Positions 6,202 through 12,610 of a stretch of 12,610 bases of DNA are shown piece by piece. A model generated the notes under the pieces. That model ran no database searches and was not told the origin of the DNA. It worked only from the letters and a program-made list of their open reading frames with translations. Origin of the DNA: an uncultured Collinsella sp. (GTDB lineage Bacteria > Actinomycetota > Coriobacteriia > Coriobacteriales > Coriobacteriaceae); contig CALJNY010000073.1 in assembly GCA_937981515.1 (NCBI GenBank), positions 1-12,610 on the forward strand, written 5' to 3'. The position numbers and the translations under genes are program-made. How positions within the stretch are numbered: position 1 is the stretch's first letter; each line of letters starts with the position of its first letter.

Positions 6202-6927
6202 ATGGGGGATATCATGGCAACGCGGGAGGCCTACGTCCAGGTTAAGGATCTCAAAAAGCACTACGGCGATGGAGATGCACGCCTGACGGTGCTCGACGGC
6301 ATCGACACGTCCATCAACCGCGGAGAGATCTGCGTCATGCTGGGGCCTTCGGGTTCGGGCAAGTCGACGTTTCTTAACCTGATCGGCGGCCTGGAGGATG
6401 CCGACGGCGGCTCCATCATGGTGGACGGCTGCGACCTCACGGTGCTCAAGCCTACCGACCTGGGCGAGTATCGCCGCCGTGAGCTGGGTTTTGTCTTCCA
6501 GTTCTACAACCTGGTGCCCGATCTCACCATCAAGGAGAACATCGAGGTCACGGCGCACCTGTCCAAAAACCCGCTCAATGTCGACGACCTGCTGCGTTCG
6601 CTGGGCCTCTGCGAGCACTGCAACAAGTTCCCGCGCCAGGTCTCGGGCGGCCAGCAGCAGCGCTGTGCCATCGGCCGTGCGCTCGTCAAAAACCCGGGCC
6701 TGCTGCTGTGCGACGAGCCCACCGGCGCGCTTGACTACAAGACGTCCAAGGAAATCCTGCAGCTCATGGAGGATGTCAACCGCACCTACGGCTGCACCAT
6801 CATCATTGTCACCCACAATGCCGCCATCGCGCACATGGCCAATCGCGTGCTGCGCCTGCGCGACGGGCACATCGTCGAGGATGAGCTCAACGAGTCGCCC
6901 GTTGCGGCCGCCGAGCTCGATTGGTAG
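6202..6927 (+). CDS. MacB/LolD-type ABC transporter ATP-binding protein
   Basis: A 241-residue ATPase of the family that works with FtsX-type permeases. It has Walker [10 protein letters not shown] (48-56), Q-loop Q100 in [13 protein letters not shown], the signature VSGGQQQR (147-154), Walker [13 protein letters not shown] (167-178) and switch histidine H205 in VTHN; all catalytic residues are present. The DEPTGALD form is characteristic of the MacB/LolD/BceA group. Two starts compete: ATG 6202 (weak AAGG 6 nt upstream) and ATG 6214, four codons in (GGGGGA at 6204-6209, spacing 4); the protein would then be 237 residues. It is directly followed by the permease gene. By family knowledge such pairs drive mechanotransmission or lipid/peptide extraction, not channel-type transport; the substrate is unknown. 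Confidence 0.93.
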   Translation: MGDIMATREAYVQVKDLKKHYGDGDARLTVLDGIDTSINRGEICVMLGPSGSGKSTFLNLIGGLEDADGGSIMVDGCDLTVLKPTDLGEYRRRELGFVFQFYNLVPDLTIKENIEVTAHLSKNPLNVDDLLRSLGLCEHCNKFPRQVSGGQQQRCAIGRALVKNPGLLLCDEPTGALDYKTSKEILQLMEDVNRTYGCTIIIVTHNAAIAHMANRVLRLRDGHIVEDELNESPVAAAELDW

Positions 6928-6935
6928 GCGGCGCC

Positions 6936-9602
6936 ATGGCACCTCTCGCAAAACGTCTCCCGCGCGAGCTGCGCCGCAATATCGGCAAGTACCTGGGCAT
7001 CTTTTTGCTTATGTGCGGAAGCATCGCTCTCACCTCGGGATTTTTGCTCGCAGCGCATTCCATCGGCTGCCTTATCGATGACATGCGCGATGCGTACGCG
7101 ATTGAGGACGGCCGCGTGACCACCTCCTTCGAGGCTACCGACAAGCAGCTTAAGGCCGCCGAGGATGCAGCCGGCGACGTCGGCGGCGTCACGCTCTACA
7201 AGAATTTCTCCATCGACGCCATCATCAAAAAGACCGCCGGCGACGACGGCACCAAGCGCACACTGCGCACCTATGCGCACCGCGCTAAGGTGGACATTGC
7301 GTCCTACTGTGAGGGCAAGGAACCCAAGGCGGATGACGAGGTGGCCATCGACCGTGTCTTTGCCACCAATAACAACCTGTCCGTGGGCGATAAAGTCGAG
7401 CTCGAGGGTCGCACCTACACCATTTGCGGCATCATGACCCAGCCCGATAGTCAGGCGCTGTTCCTCAACAATTCGGACTTTACGGTGAACACCATCACGT
7501 ACGGCGTGGCCGAGGTCACCGATGGCGGCTTTGCCGCGCTCGAAGATGCCGGCGGCGCACCCGCCTACACCTACTCCTTCACCTTTACCGATCGCGACCT
7601 CCCCACCGCGGACCGCATCGACGCCGAGCAAGATATGGTCGAGGCACTGACCGACGCCGATGCGCGCGTGGACGATCTGACCGACGCCGATTCCAATCAG
7701 GGCATTGGCTATGCGCGCGATGACGTGGACGGCGACTCCATGATGTGGATGACGCTGCTCGACATCATCATCGTGATCATGGCGTTCGTCTTTGTGGTCC
7801 TTACCGACGCCACCATCGAGGAGGAGAGCGCCATTATCGGCACGCTGCTCGCCAGCGGCTACCGCCGCCGCGAGATCGTGCTGCACTACCTTGCACTTCC
7901 CGCCATCGTGGGCGTGGTCGCGGCGCTTTTGGGCACTGCGCTCGGCGTTGTGTTCTTTACCGAGCCCATGCGCAGCCTCTATTACGGTTCGTACAGCCTG
8001 CCGCCCTTCCAGGTGTACTGGAGCTGGGAGATCTTTGTGAAGTGCGCCGTGGTTCCCGCCGCCGCGCTCATCCTCATCACGCTGGTGGGCCTGTTTCGCA
8101 AAATGGGCAAGACGCCGTTGCAGTTCCTTCGTCACGAGGCGAGCGGCAAATCGGGCACCAAGCGCGGTATGCAACTGCCGGAGCGCATGGGTTTTGTTTC
8201 CCGCTTCCGCCTGCGTATCTTTCTGCGCAACCTGGGCAACTTTGCCACGCTCTTTGTGGGCATTGCGTTTGCCTCGCTGCTGCTGCTCTTTGGCCTGGCG
8301 ATTCTGCCCACGATGACGCACTACGCGGACAACCTCGAGACAAGCCTGGTCGCCGAGCACCAGTACACGCTCAAGGCGCCGCTGGAGCTCGAGGGCACTG
8401 CCGAGGATCGCGAGCAGTGGTCGGCGCTCGAGCGCTTGCAGTCGGTTGACGGCGCGCTGCTTTCCGCCGCCCAAGATGCCGATGACGAGCTTGACGACGC
8501 GGCCGATGCGGCGCAGACGGCAGCCGATGCCGCGACCGCATCTCCGTCTGCCGAGAGCCTGACTGCGGCGCAGGATGCGCTTACCAAGGTCCAGGACAAG
8601 AAGGATGCGCTTTATGCGCGCCTCGATGACCTTGCCGATATCCTCGGCTGCAACCGCGACGAGGCTATCGACCTGATTGACAAGGCCTCTAAGATCGACA
8701 CCGACAACGACGACATCCACCCGGTCAACACGATTGACAACGGCGCGGGCGCAATCGCGCAGGCCGAGAAATATGCCGTTTACCAGCTGCAATACGACCG
8801 CGGCGATGGTAATGGCGAGGAGACGATTTCTGTCTACGGCATCTCGCCCGATTCGCGCTACTGGAAAGGGCTGGACGTCGGCGACGGACGCGTCGTCTTT
8901 GGCGGTGGCTTGCTCGACAAGTTTGGCTGGAGCGAGGGCCAGAAGGTCACGCTCAGCGACAAGTACGAGGGTGAGTATTATTCCCTTGAGTACGCGGGCA
9001 AGGACTGTGCCTGGGGCTCCAAGTCGGACATGAATATCTATATGAGTATCGACGACTTTAATGAGCTGTTCGACAACGACGCCGCCTACTTTAACGGCTA
9101 TGTGAGCAACGAGAAGCTCGACCTCGATGCTCGTTACTTTGCCGGCGACACCACGCCCGACGACATGCGCGCCGTGGGCGACCAATTCATCGGCATGATG
9201 AGCAAAATGATCGGAATGATGGTTGGGCTTGCGGTGTTCATCTTCTTGCTGTTTATGTACCTGCTGACCAAGGCTGTGATCGACCACAGCGCCCGTTCGA
9301 TCAGCTACATGAAAGTCTTTGGCTATCGCGATAGCGAGATTTCGCATCTGTACATCCGCTCGATCACGTTGTGCGTTGCGGCGTCACTCGTGCTGAGCCT
9401 GCCGGTCATTATTGGCTCGCTCACGGCCATCTTCCGCTCGATGCTGCTCGCCTATAACGGCAATATCGAGATCTACGTGCCCGCTTGGTCCATGGCGGCG
9501 TGCGCAGGAATCGGCTTTGCGACCTACCTGGTCGTGGCGCTGTTGCACATGCGTTCCATCAAACGTGTGGGCCTGGCCGAGGCACTCAAGGTGCAGGAGT
9601 AG
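6936..9602 (+). CDS. FtsX-type ABC transporter permease (two FtsX domains)
   Basis: An 888-residue membrane protein, partner of the preceding ATPase. TM1 (about 19-43) is followed by an extracytoplasmic domain (to about 265). A first FtsX domain follows with helices near 272-292, 318-343 and 368-390. TM5 (about 433-458) opens a second extracytoplasmic region of about 290 residues, and a second FtsX domain has helices near 757-780, 810-835 and 850-875. The cytoplasmic elbow IIGTLLASGYRRREI in domain 1 and ISYMKVFGYRDSEI in domain 2 are the typical FtsX contacts to the ATPase. Residues about 505-590 form an unusual alanine/aspartate-rich helical insert, probably a coiled-coil hairpin. The ATG at 6936, 8 bp past the ATPase stop, was preferred to an upstream TTG at 6921 that lacks a ribosome binding site; AGGCGG (6926-6931) is a weak site for it. 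Confidence 0.9.
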   Translation: MAPLAKRLPRELRRNIGKYLGIFLLMCGSIALTSGFLLAAHSIGCLIDDMRDAYAIEDGRVTTSFEATDKQLKAAEDAAGDVGGVTLYKNFSIDAIIKKTAGDDGTKRTLRTYAHRAKVDIASYCEGKEPKADDEVAIDRVFATNNNLSVGDKVELEGRTYTICGIMTQPDSQALFLNNSDFTVNTITYGVAEVTDGGFAALEDAGGAPAYTYSFTFTDRDLPTADRIDAEQDMVEALTDADARVDDLTDADSNQGIGYARDDVDGDSMMWMTLLDIIIVIMAFVFVVLTDATIEEESAIIGTLLASGYRRREIVLHYLALPAIVGVVAALLGTALGVVFFTEPMRSLYYGSYSLPPFQVYWSWEIFVKCAVVPAAALILITLVGLFRKMGKTPLQFLRHEASGKSGTKRGMQLPERMGFVSRFRLRIFLRNLGNFATLFVGIAFASLLLLFGLAILPTMTHYADNLETSLVAEHQYTLKAPLELEGTAEDREQWSALERLQSVDGALLSAAQDADDELDDAADAAQTAADAATASPSAESLTAAQDALTKVQDKKDALYARLDDLADILGCNRDEAIDLIDKASKIDTDNDDIHPVNTIDNGAGAIAQAEKYAVYQLQYDRGDGNGEETISVYGISPDSRYWKGLDVGDGRVVFGGGLLDKFGWSEGQKVTLSDKYEGEYYSLEYAGKDCAWGSKSDMNIYMSIDDFNELFDNDAAYFNGYVSNEKLDLDARYFAGDTTPDDMRAVGDQFIGMMSKMIGMMVGLAVFIFLLFMYLLTKAVIDHSARSISYMKVFGYRDSEISHLYIRSITLCVAASLVLSLPVIIGSLTAIFRSMLLAYNGNIEIYVPAWSMAACAGIGFATYLVVALLHMRSIKRVGLAEALKVQE

Positions 9603-9770
9603 TCATCGGGGACAGTCTTTGCCGATTCGCCGGTTCGCCGGCCGTGCTGGCAAGGACTGTCCCCAGCTGCCGGCAGGAAAGGAACGTCCCTAGCTGCCAG
9701 GTGGCGAGGCACTCATTTAAGTCCGTCCCCAATGAGTGGTTTCAGTCATTTAAGTCTGTCCCCAATGACT
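9603..9770. repeat. GGGGACAG-type intergenic repeat cluster B
   Basis: The repeat begins one base after the permease stop codon and is related to cluster A (5967-6122) in the same orientation and order of sub-elements. GGGGACAGTCTTTGCC (9608-9623) pairs with GGCAAGGACTGTCCCC (9649-9664), a 16-bp stem with a single T-G wobble. Next come the palindrome CTGCCGGCAG (9667-9676), then GGAACGTCCCTAGCTGCC, then two copies of TCATTTAAGTC(C/T)GTCCCCAATGA (9713-9734 and 9746-9767). The stem could protect the 3' end of the ABC transcript, but there is no T-run. No gene is seen. Confidence 0.75.
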
Positions 9771-9781
9771 AGGTGCCGTAC

Positions 9782-9804
9782 TTGACTTTAACTCTGCTTT
9801 AACT
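9782..9804 (+). promoter_or_regulatory. Direct repeats and possible -35 upstream of DUF362 gene
   Basis: TTTAACT occurs at 9787-9793 and again at 9798-9804, exactly 11 bp apart. TTGACT (9782-9787), a fair -35 match, abuts the first copy. The only -10-like word is TACCAT (9807-9812), 19 bp away, so the core promoter is weak by sequence. An 11-bp direct repeat of a TTAACT-like hexamer is the layout recognised by OmpR/PhoB-family regulators (the Bacillus PhoP box is TTAACA-like with a 5-bp gap). An activator site is inferred. Confidence 0.4.
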
Positions 9805-9854
9805 GGTACCATCCTCTATGTCTGTAACGCCATATAGACCGAGGGGATATATCT

Positions 9855-11060
9855 ATGACCGCAACTGCACCCGCAGCACCGGCAAAGGTGTACTTTACTA
9901 ACCTGCGTACGCATGCTCGCGAGAGCCAGCTCGACAAGCTCAAGCGCCTCATCCGTCACGCCGGTATCGAACAGATCGACTTCGAGAACAAGTTCGTCGC
10001 TATCAAGATTCACTTTGGCGAGCTGGGCAACCTGAGCTTTTTGCGCCCCAACTACGCCCGCGCCGTCGCCGACGTGGTGAAGGAGCTGGGCGGCAAGCCC
10101 TTCCTCACCGACTGCAATACGCTCTATGTCGGTAGCCGCAAAAACGCACTCGAGCACATCGATACCGCCTACCAGAACGGCTTTACCCCGTATGCTACGG
10201 GTTGCCAGATCATCATCGCCGACGGCCTCAAGGGTACCGACGAGGCACTCGTCCCGGTCGAGGGCGGCGAGTACGTGCGCGAGGCCAAGATCGGTCAGGC
10301 GCTCATGGATGCCGATATCGTGATCAGCCTCACCCACTTTAAGGGCCATGAGCAGGCCGGTTTCGGCGGCGCCATGAAGAACCTGGGCATGGGAGGCGGT
10401 AGCCGTGCCGGCAAGATGGAGCAGCATGCCGCCGGCAAGCCGAACGTCGCGACCGAGCACTGTGTTGGCTGCCATGCCTGCGAAAAGATCTGCGCGCACA
10501 ACGCTATCTCGTTCGACGGCACCCGCGAGCGCGAGCTTGCCAGCGGCGCTACTCGCACGGTGCACGTGGCTGCCATCGACCACGATCGCTGCGTGGGCTG
10601 CGGACGCTGCATTGCGGCATGCAACCAGGACTGCATCAAGCCCGGTTATGAGGCCGCGGCCGACGTGCTCAACTGCAAGATCGCCGAGTACACCAAGGCC
10701 GTCGTCGACGGCCGCCCGAGCTTCCACATCTCGCTTGCCATGGACATCAGTCCCAACTGCGACTGCCATCCCGAAAACGATACGCCTATCGTCAACGATA
10801 TCGGCATGTTCGCGAGCTTCGACCCGGTCGCCATCGACCAGGCCTGCGCCGACGCCGTCATGGCGTCTGAGCCGCTGCCCAACACCGAGCTCACCGATAG
10901 CGCGGCCAAGATGGAGCACAACCACGAGCATCTGGAGGGCGAGCAGGCCAAGGATCCCTTCTGCATCACGCATCCCGACACCGACTGGCGCGTGTGCATC
11001 GCGCACGCCGAGAAGATCGGCCTGGGCACGAGCAAGTACGAGCTCATCGAGGTCAAGTAG
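9855..11060 (+). CDS. DUF362 domain protein with two 4Fe-4S clusters
   Basis: A 401-residue soluble, probably cytoplasmic iron-sulfur protein. The DUF362 domain covers most of the chain: FVAIKIHFGELGNLSFLRP (about 47-65), the conserved SLTHFKGHEQAGFGGAMKNLGMG (158-180), and the later PNCDCHPENDTPIVNDIGMFASFDPVAIDQA (300-330). Inserted between these is a ferredoxin-like segment with two Cx2Cx2Cx3C motifs, C203-C206-C209-C213 and C246-C249-C252-C256. In each, the usual proline after the last cysteine is absent (CA and CN). A stretch of histidines and acids (MEHNHEHLEGEQ, 353-364) near the C-terminus may bind metal. The family is widespread in anaerobes and its reaction is not established, so no function is assigned. 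Start supported by GAGGGG (9841-9846), 8 nt before the ATG. It stands alone and ends at a bidirectional terminator. Confidence 0.92.
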   Translation: MTATAPAAPAKVYFTNLRTHARESQLDKLKRLIRHAGIEQIDFENKFVAIKIHFGELGNLSFLRPNYARAVADVVKELGGKPFLTDCNTLYVGSRKNALEHIDTAYQNGFTPYATGCQIIIADGLKGTDEALVPVEGGEYVREAKIGQALMDADIVISLTHFKGHEQAGFGGAMKNLGMGGGSRAGKMEQHAAGKPNVATEHCVGCHACEKICAHNAISFDGTRERELASGATRTVHVAAIDHDRCVGCGRCIAACNQDCIKPGYEAAADVLNCKIAEYTKAVVDGRPSFHISLAMDISPNCDCHPENDTPIVNDIGMFASFDPVAIDQACADAVMASEPLPNTELTDSAAKMEHNHEHLEGEQAKDPFCITHPDTDWRVCIAHAEKIGLGTSKYELIEVK

Positions 11061-11107
11061 CACCTAGCTATTGGACAAAATAAGCGCCTTTGTAGCGTAA
11101 GTTGAGC

Positions 11108-11146
11108 AAAAGCCGCCCACGAGCACAACGCTCGCGGGCGGCTTTT
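11108..11146. terminator. Bidirectional intrinsic terminator
   Basis: AGCCGCCCACGAGC (11111-11124) pairs with GCTCGCGGGCGGCT (11130-11143) with one A-C mismatch and a 5-nt loop. TTTT lies at the right end and AAAA at the left, giving a U-run for transcripts from both directions. It serves the DUF362 gene on the plus strand and the converging hydrolase gene on the minus strand, whose stop is at 11225. Confidence 0.85.
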
Positions 11147-11159
11147 CAGAAGTGTGGTG

Positions 11160-11194
11160 AAAAATCGAATACCGCCGACCACAAACCGATTTTT
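11160..11194. repeat. AT-rich inverted repeat after hydrolase stop
   Basis: AAAAATCG (11160-11167) and CGATTTTT (11187-11194) form an 8-bp inverted repeat with a 19-nt centre, between the hydrolase stop and the main terminator. It may assist termination of the minus-strand transcript, but the stem is AT-rich and the loop long. Confidence 0.3.
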
Positions 11195-11224
11195 GGCAAC
11201 AAAACCCCAGACGTTGCTTTTTGC

Positions 11225-12190
11225 CTAAAAATACTCGTCGAGGAAGTCGTCGACCGTGTTCCAGTAGAGTTCGGGGTCGACCTGCGCGCTCTTGGCGTGG
11301 GTGGCGCCATGGACGGTGAGCTTTTGCTTGACCTTGCTGGCGCACGCGTCGTAGTTTTGGTCGAGCATGCTGTACGGCACAAAGGTGTCTTGGTCACCGT
11401 GGATAAACAGCATGGGAACCGTCGCGCGCTTGAGCTGTTCCACGCTGCTCGCCTTATGAAAGTCGTAGCCCGCGCGCACGTTGCACACCAAGTTTGCTAC
11501 ATCGAGCAAGGGAAAGCTGGGCAGGCCGAACACGTCCTTGAGCTGCAGGGAAAACTCGTCCCAAACACTCGTATAACCGCAGTCCTCGATAATGCATTTC
11601 ACGTTTGCGGGCAGAGATTCCCCCGCGACGTCCATGGCGGTTGCCGCGCCCATCGACTCGCCAAAGACCAGGATGCGCGCCTCGGGGTCAGCCTGAACGA
11701 TCTGCCCAATCCATGCGACGATGTCGAGGCGCTCGGGCCATCCCATGCCGATATAGTCGCCGCCGGAGCGCTCGTGGGCGCGGGCGGCGGGTGCGAGTAC
11801 GTTCATGCCGCGGTCGTGGAAGCGTTTGGCGTATCGGGCCATACCGATGGGCTCGTTGGTATATCCATGCAGGCAGACGGCGTAGTCGTGTGTGCTCTCC
11901 GACGCAGCAAAATACCAGGCGGCAAGCTCGGTCCCGTCGTCCGCGGTGAGGCTGCTGCTCTCGCGGTTCTCCTTAAACCACGCCCGTGCCTCGCCCTCCT
12001 CGGCGTCCATCTGCTCGCCCTTTTCGGCGTCCTTGCCATCCTGCATCATCTTCATGGTGTAGGGCGCTTGGGGATTCAGGGCAAAGTCGAACAAGAAGTT
12101 GCCGGCAAACCCCAGCAGCGCGACAACGAGCACCAGTGCAACGATGCCGGCTATCTTGAGCTTTCGATGGGAACGTGCGTTTTGAGACAT
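11225..12190 (-). CDS. Membrane-anchored alpha/beta hydrolase
   Basis: A 321-residue serine hydrolase. Residues 12-32 form one hydrophobic helix after a basic N-terminus (SHRKLK), so the catalytic domain is probably displayed outside the membrane. The alpha/beta-hydrolase fold shows the oxyanion-side HGY (108-110), the nucleophile elbow GESMG with S179, the acid D268 in HGDQDTFVP and the catalytic H298 in HGATHAKS. This layout matches the cell-surface YqkD/prolyl-oligopeptidase-like group; substrate (ester or peptide) unknown. The chosen ATG has AGGAAA (12198-12203 on the complementary strand) 7 nt upstream. It is divergent from the hemolysin III gene and converges on the DUF362 gene. Its promoter and two operator-like palindromes are visible upstream (12211-12269), suggesting repression by an unidentified regulator. 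Confidence 0.92.
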   Translation of the reverse strand: MSQNARSHRKLKIAGIVALVLVVALLGFAGNFLFDFALNPQAPYTMKMMQDGKDAEKGEQMDAEEGEARAWFKENRESSSLTADDGTELAAWYFAASESTHDYAVCLHGYTNEPIGMARYAKRFHDRGMNVLAPAARAHERSGGDYIGMGWPERLDIVAWIGQIVQADPEARILVFGESMGAATAMDVAGESLPANVKCIIEDCGYTSVWDEFSLQLKDVFGLPSFPLLDVANLVCNVRAGYDFHKASSVEQLKRATVPMLFIHGDQDTFVPYSMLDQNYDACASKVKQKLTVHGATHAKSAQVDPELYWNTVDDFLDEYF

Positions 12191-12210
12191 AAGAAGCTTT
12201 CCTATAAGAT

Positions 12211-12224
12211 GTTAATACATCAAC
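12211..12224. promoter_or_regulatory. Operator-like palindrome, proximal copy
   Basis: GTTAATACATCAAC shares 11 of 14 positions with the reverse complement of the site at 12256-12269. It lies just downstream of the expected start of the hydrolase transcript and 21 bp before its ATG. It overlaps a second palindrome, GATGTTAATACATC (12208-12221). A repressor here would block the hydrolase transcript. Confidence 0.45.
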
Positions 12225-12239
12225 ATTTAATGCAAGCGC

Positions 12240-12268
12240 ATTATGGACGTTCGCCGTTGATGCGTCAA
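12240..12268 (-). promoter_or_regulatory. Sigma-70-type promoter of the alpha/beta hydrolase gene
   Basis: On the minus strand, -35 TTGACG (12268-12263) and -10 CATAAT (12245-12240) each match consensus at 5 of 6 positions, with the optimal 17-bp spacer. Transcription should start near 12233, giving a leader of roughly 40 nt containing the ribosome binding site. The -35 lies inside the palindrome at 12256-12269. Confidence 0.65.
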
Positions 12269-12269
12269 C
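12256..12269. promoter_or_regulatory. Operator-like palindrome, distal copy over the -35
   Basis: GTTGATGCGTCAAC has complementary arms GTTGA/TCAAC around TGCG. It overlaps the -35 hexamer of the hydrolase promoter. Its centre is 45 bp from the centre of the related site at 12211-12224, about four helical turns, compatible with two dimers on one DNA face. Confidence 0.45.
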
Positions 12270-12311
12270 AGGCAAAGAATGGGTAAACGAAAGGTCACGT
12301 ATGGTGCAAAT

Positions 12312-12341
12312 TTCACACGTACCCAGACGCTTTGATATAGT
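12312..12341 (+). promoter_or_regulatory. Putative promoter of the hemolysin III gene
   Basis: TTCACA (12312-12317) and TATAGT (12336-12341) each match consensus at 5 of 6 positions and are separated by 18 bp. The predicted start near 12348 would give a leader of about 29 nt that includes GGAGGA (12361-12366). Confidence 0.5.
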
Positions 12342-12376
12342 GTTGAGAACTCTTTACGTTGGAGGATGTAACCGGC

Positions 12377-12610
12377 ATGCCCGATTCGAGCGACAGTTCT
12401 AAGCCGCGACCCAAGACCGCGGCCGTTCCACACTACACGGTGGGTGAGGAGATCATGAACTCCGTCACCCATGGTGTCGGCTGCCTGCTGGGTATCGCGG
12501 GCCTGGTGCTCCTGATCGTATTCGCCGCCCTGCGCGGCGGAGGCCCGGCCCACATGGCCGCGGCAATTGTCTATGGCGTCAGCATTATCCTCGAATACCT
12601 AGCCTCCACG
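12377..12610 (+). CDS. Hemolysin III family membrane protein, 3' end outside window
   Basis: The first 78 codons of a gene that runs off the right edge. After a hydrophilic tail (MPDSSDSSKPRPKTAAVP) the chain reads YTVGEEIMNSVTHGVGCLLG, the N-terminal signature of the HlyIII/TrhA/YqfA family in the PAQR superfamily, usually about 210-230 residues with seven helices. Two hydrophobic segments follow (about 34-52 and 57-76), ending in YGVSIILEYLAST, which corresponds to the conserved second-helix motif before the family's metal-binding histidine. Despite the family name, these proteins are mostly linked to membrane homeostasis; haemolysis is not implied. Ribosome binding site GGAGGA (12361-12366) is 10 nt upstream, slightly long. 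It diverges from the hydrolase gene. Confidence 0.85.
   Translation, partial: MPDSSDSSKPRPKTAAVPHYTVGEEIMNSVTHGVGCLLGIAGLVLLIVFAALRGGGPAHMAAAIVYGVSIILEYLAST

Noticed and set aside
6921..6935. TTG start for the FtsX-type permease overlapping the ATPase stop
   Set aside because: No ribosome binding site precedes it; the ATG at 6936 opens directly into the typical N-terminus.
6786..9347. 853-codon open frame on the minus strand opposite the FtsX-type permease
   Set aside because: Shadow of the permease gene; composition is valine/histidine/arginine-rich with no domain or ribosome binding site, and the plus strand has the FtsX features.
11196..11221. Second terminator (GCAAC/GTTGC followed by T-run)
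   Set aside because: The stem is only 5 bp with a 12-nt loop and lies after a much stronger bidirectional terminator.
11102..12286. 394-codon plus-strand frame opposite the hydrolase
   Set aside because: It begins inside the bidirectional terminator and runs through the hydrolase promoter; the minus strand has a complete Ser-Asp-His catalytic set.

Overview
The window looks like chromosomal DNA of a high-GC actinobacterium. The strong GC bias at third codon positions, the closeness of the proteins to gut Coriobacteriia families, and the abundant short intergenic repeats built on a GGGGACAG / CTGTCCCC core all suggest a Collinsella-like member of the Coriobacteriia. That assignment is inferred from style and was not tested by a search.

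Layout. Positions 1-594 hold no convincing gene: an intrinsic terminator is followed by two composite palindromic elements (128-289 and 381-534) with different outer arms and a shared core. A minus-strand two-component system follows: a NarL/LuxR-type response regulator (595-1224) and its membrane histidine kinase (1221-2363), translationally coupled by an ATGA overlap. Diverging from the kinase is a plus-strand three-gene ABC-2 exporter operon (2561-5888: ATPase and two permeases). ABC exporter plus NarL-type sensor pair is the arrangement of Lnr-like/Bcr-like antibiotic or lipid-stress export systems; the substrate cannot be read from sequence. A repeat cluster (5908-6122) separates it from a second ABC module: a MacB/LolD-type ATPase (6202-6927) and a large two-domain FtsX-type permease (6936-9602). 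A related repeat cluster (9603-9770) follows, so the second module is bracketed by homologous direct repeats. Next come a DUF362 protein with two 4Fe-4S clusters (9855-11060), a bidirectional terminator (11108-11146), a minus-strand membrane-anchored alpha/beta hydrolase (11225-12190), and the start of a divergent hemolysin III family membrane protein that runs off the right edge (12377-12610).

How it works together. The left half is a self-contained sense-and-export unit. The second ABC module has no dedicated regulator in the window; an imperfect palindrome just upstream may be its operator. The clearest regulatory architecture is in the hydrolase/hemolysin III intergenic region. There a well-formed minus-strand promoter (TTGACG, 17 bp, CATAAT) is covered at -35 by one copy of a 14-bp palindrome, with a second copy just downstream of the expected transcription start, a typical repressor layout. 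The DUF362 gene is preceded by two TTTAACT direct repeats 11 bp apart, the spacing used by OmpR/PhoB-family regulators. No CRISPR array, tRNA, rRNA, transposase or phage gene was seen, and no protein family looks wholly new. The undescribed material here is mainly in the non-coding repeats and operator-like sites.
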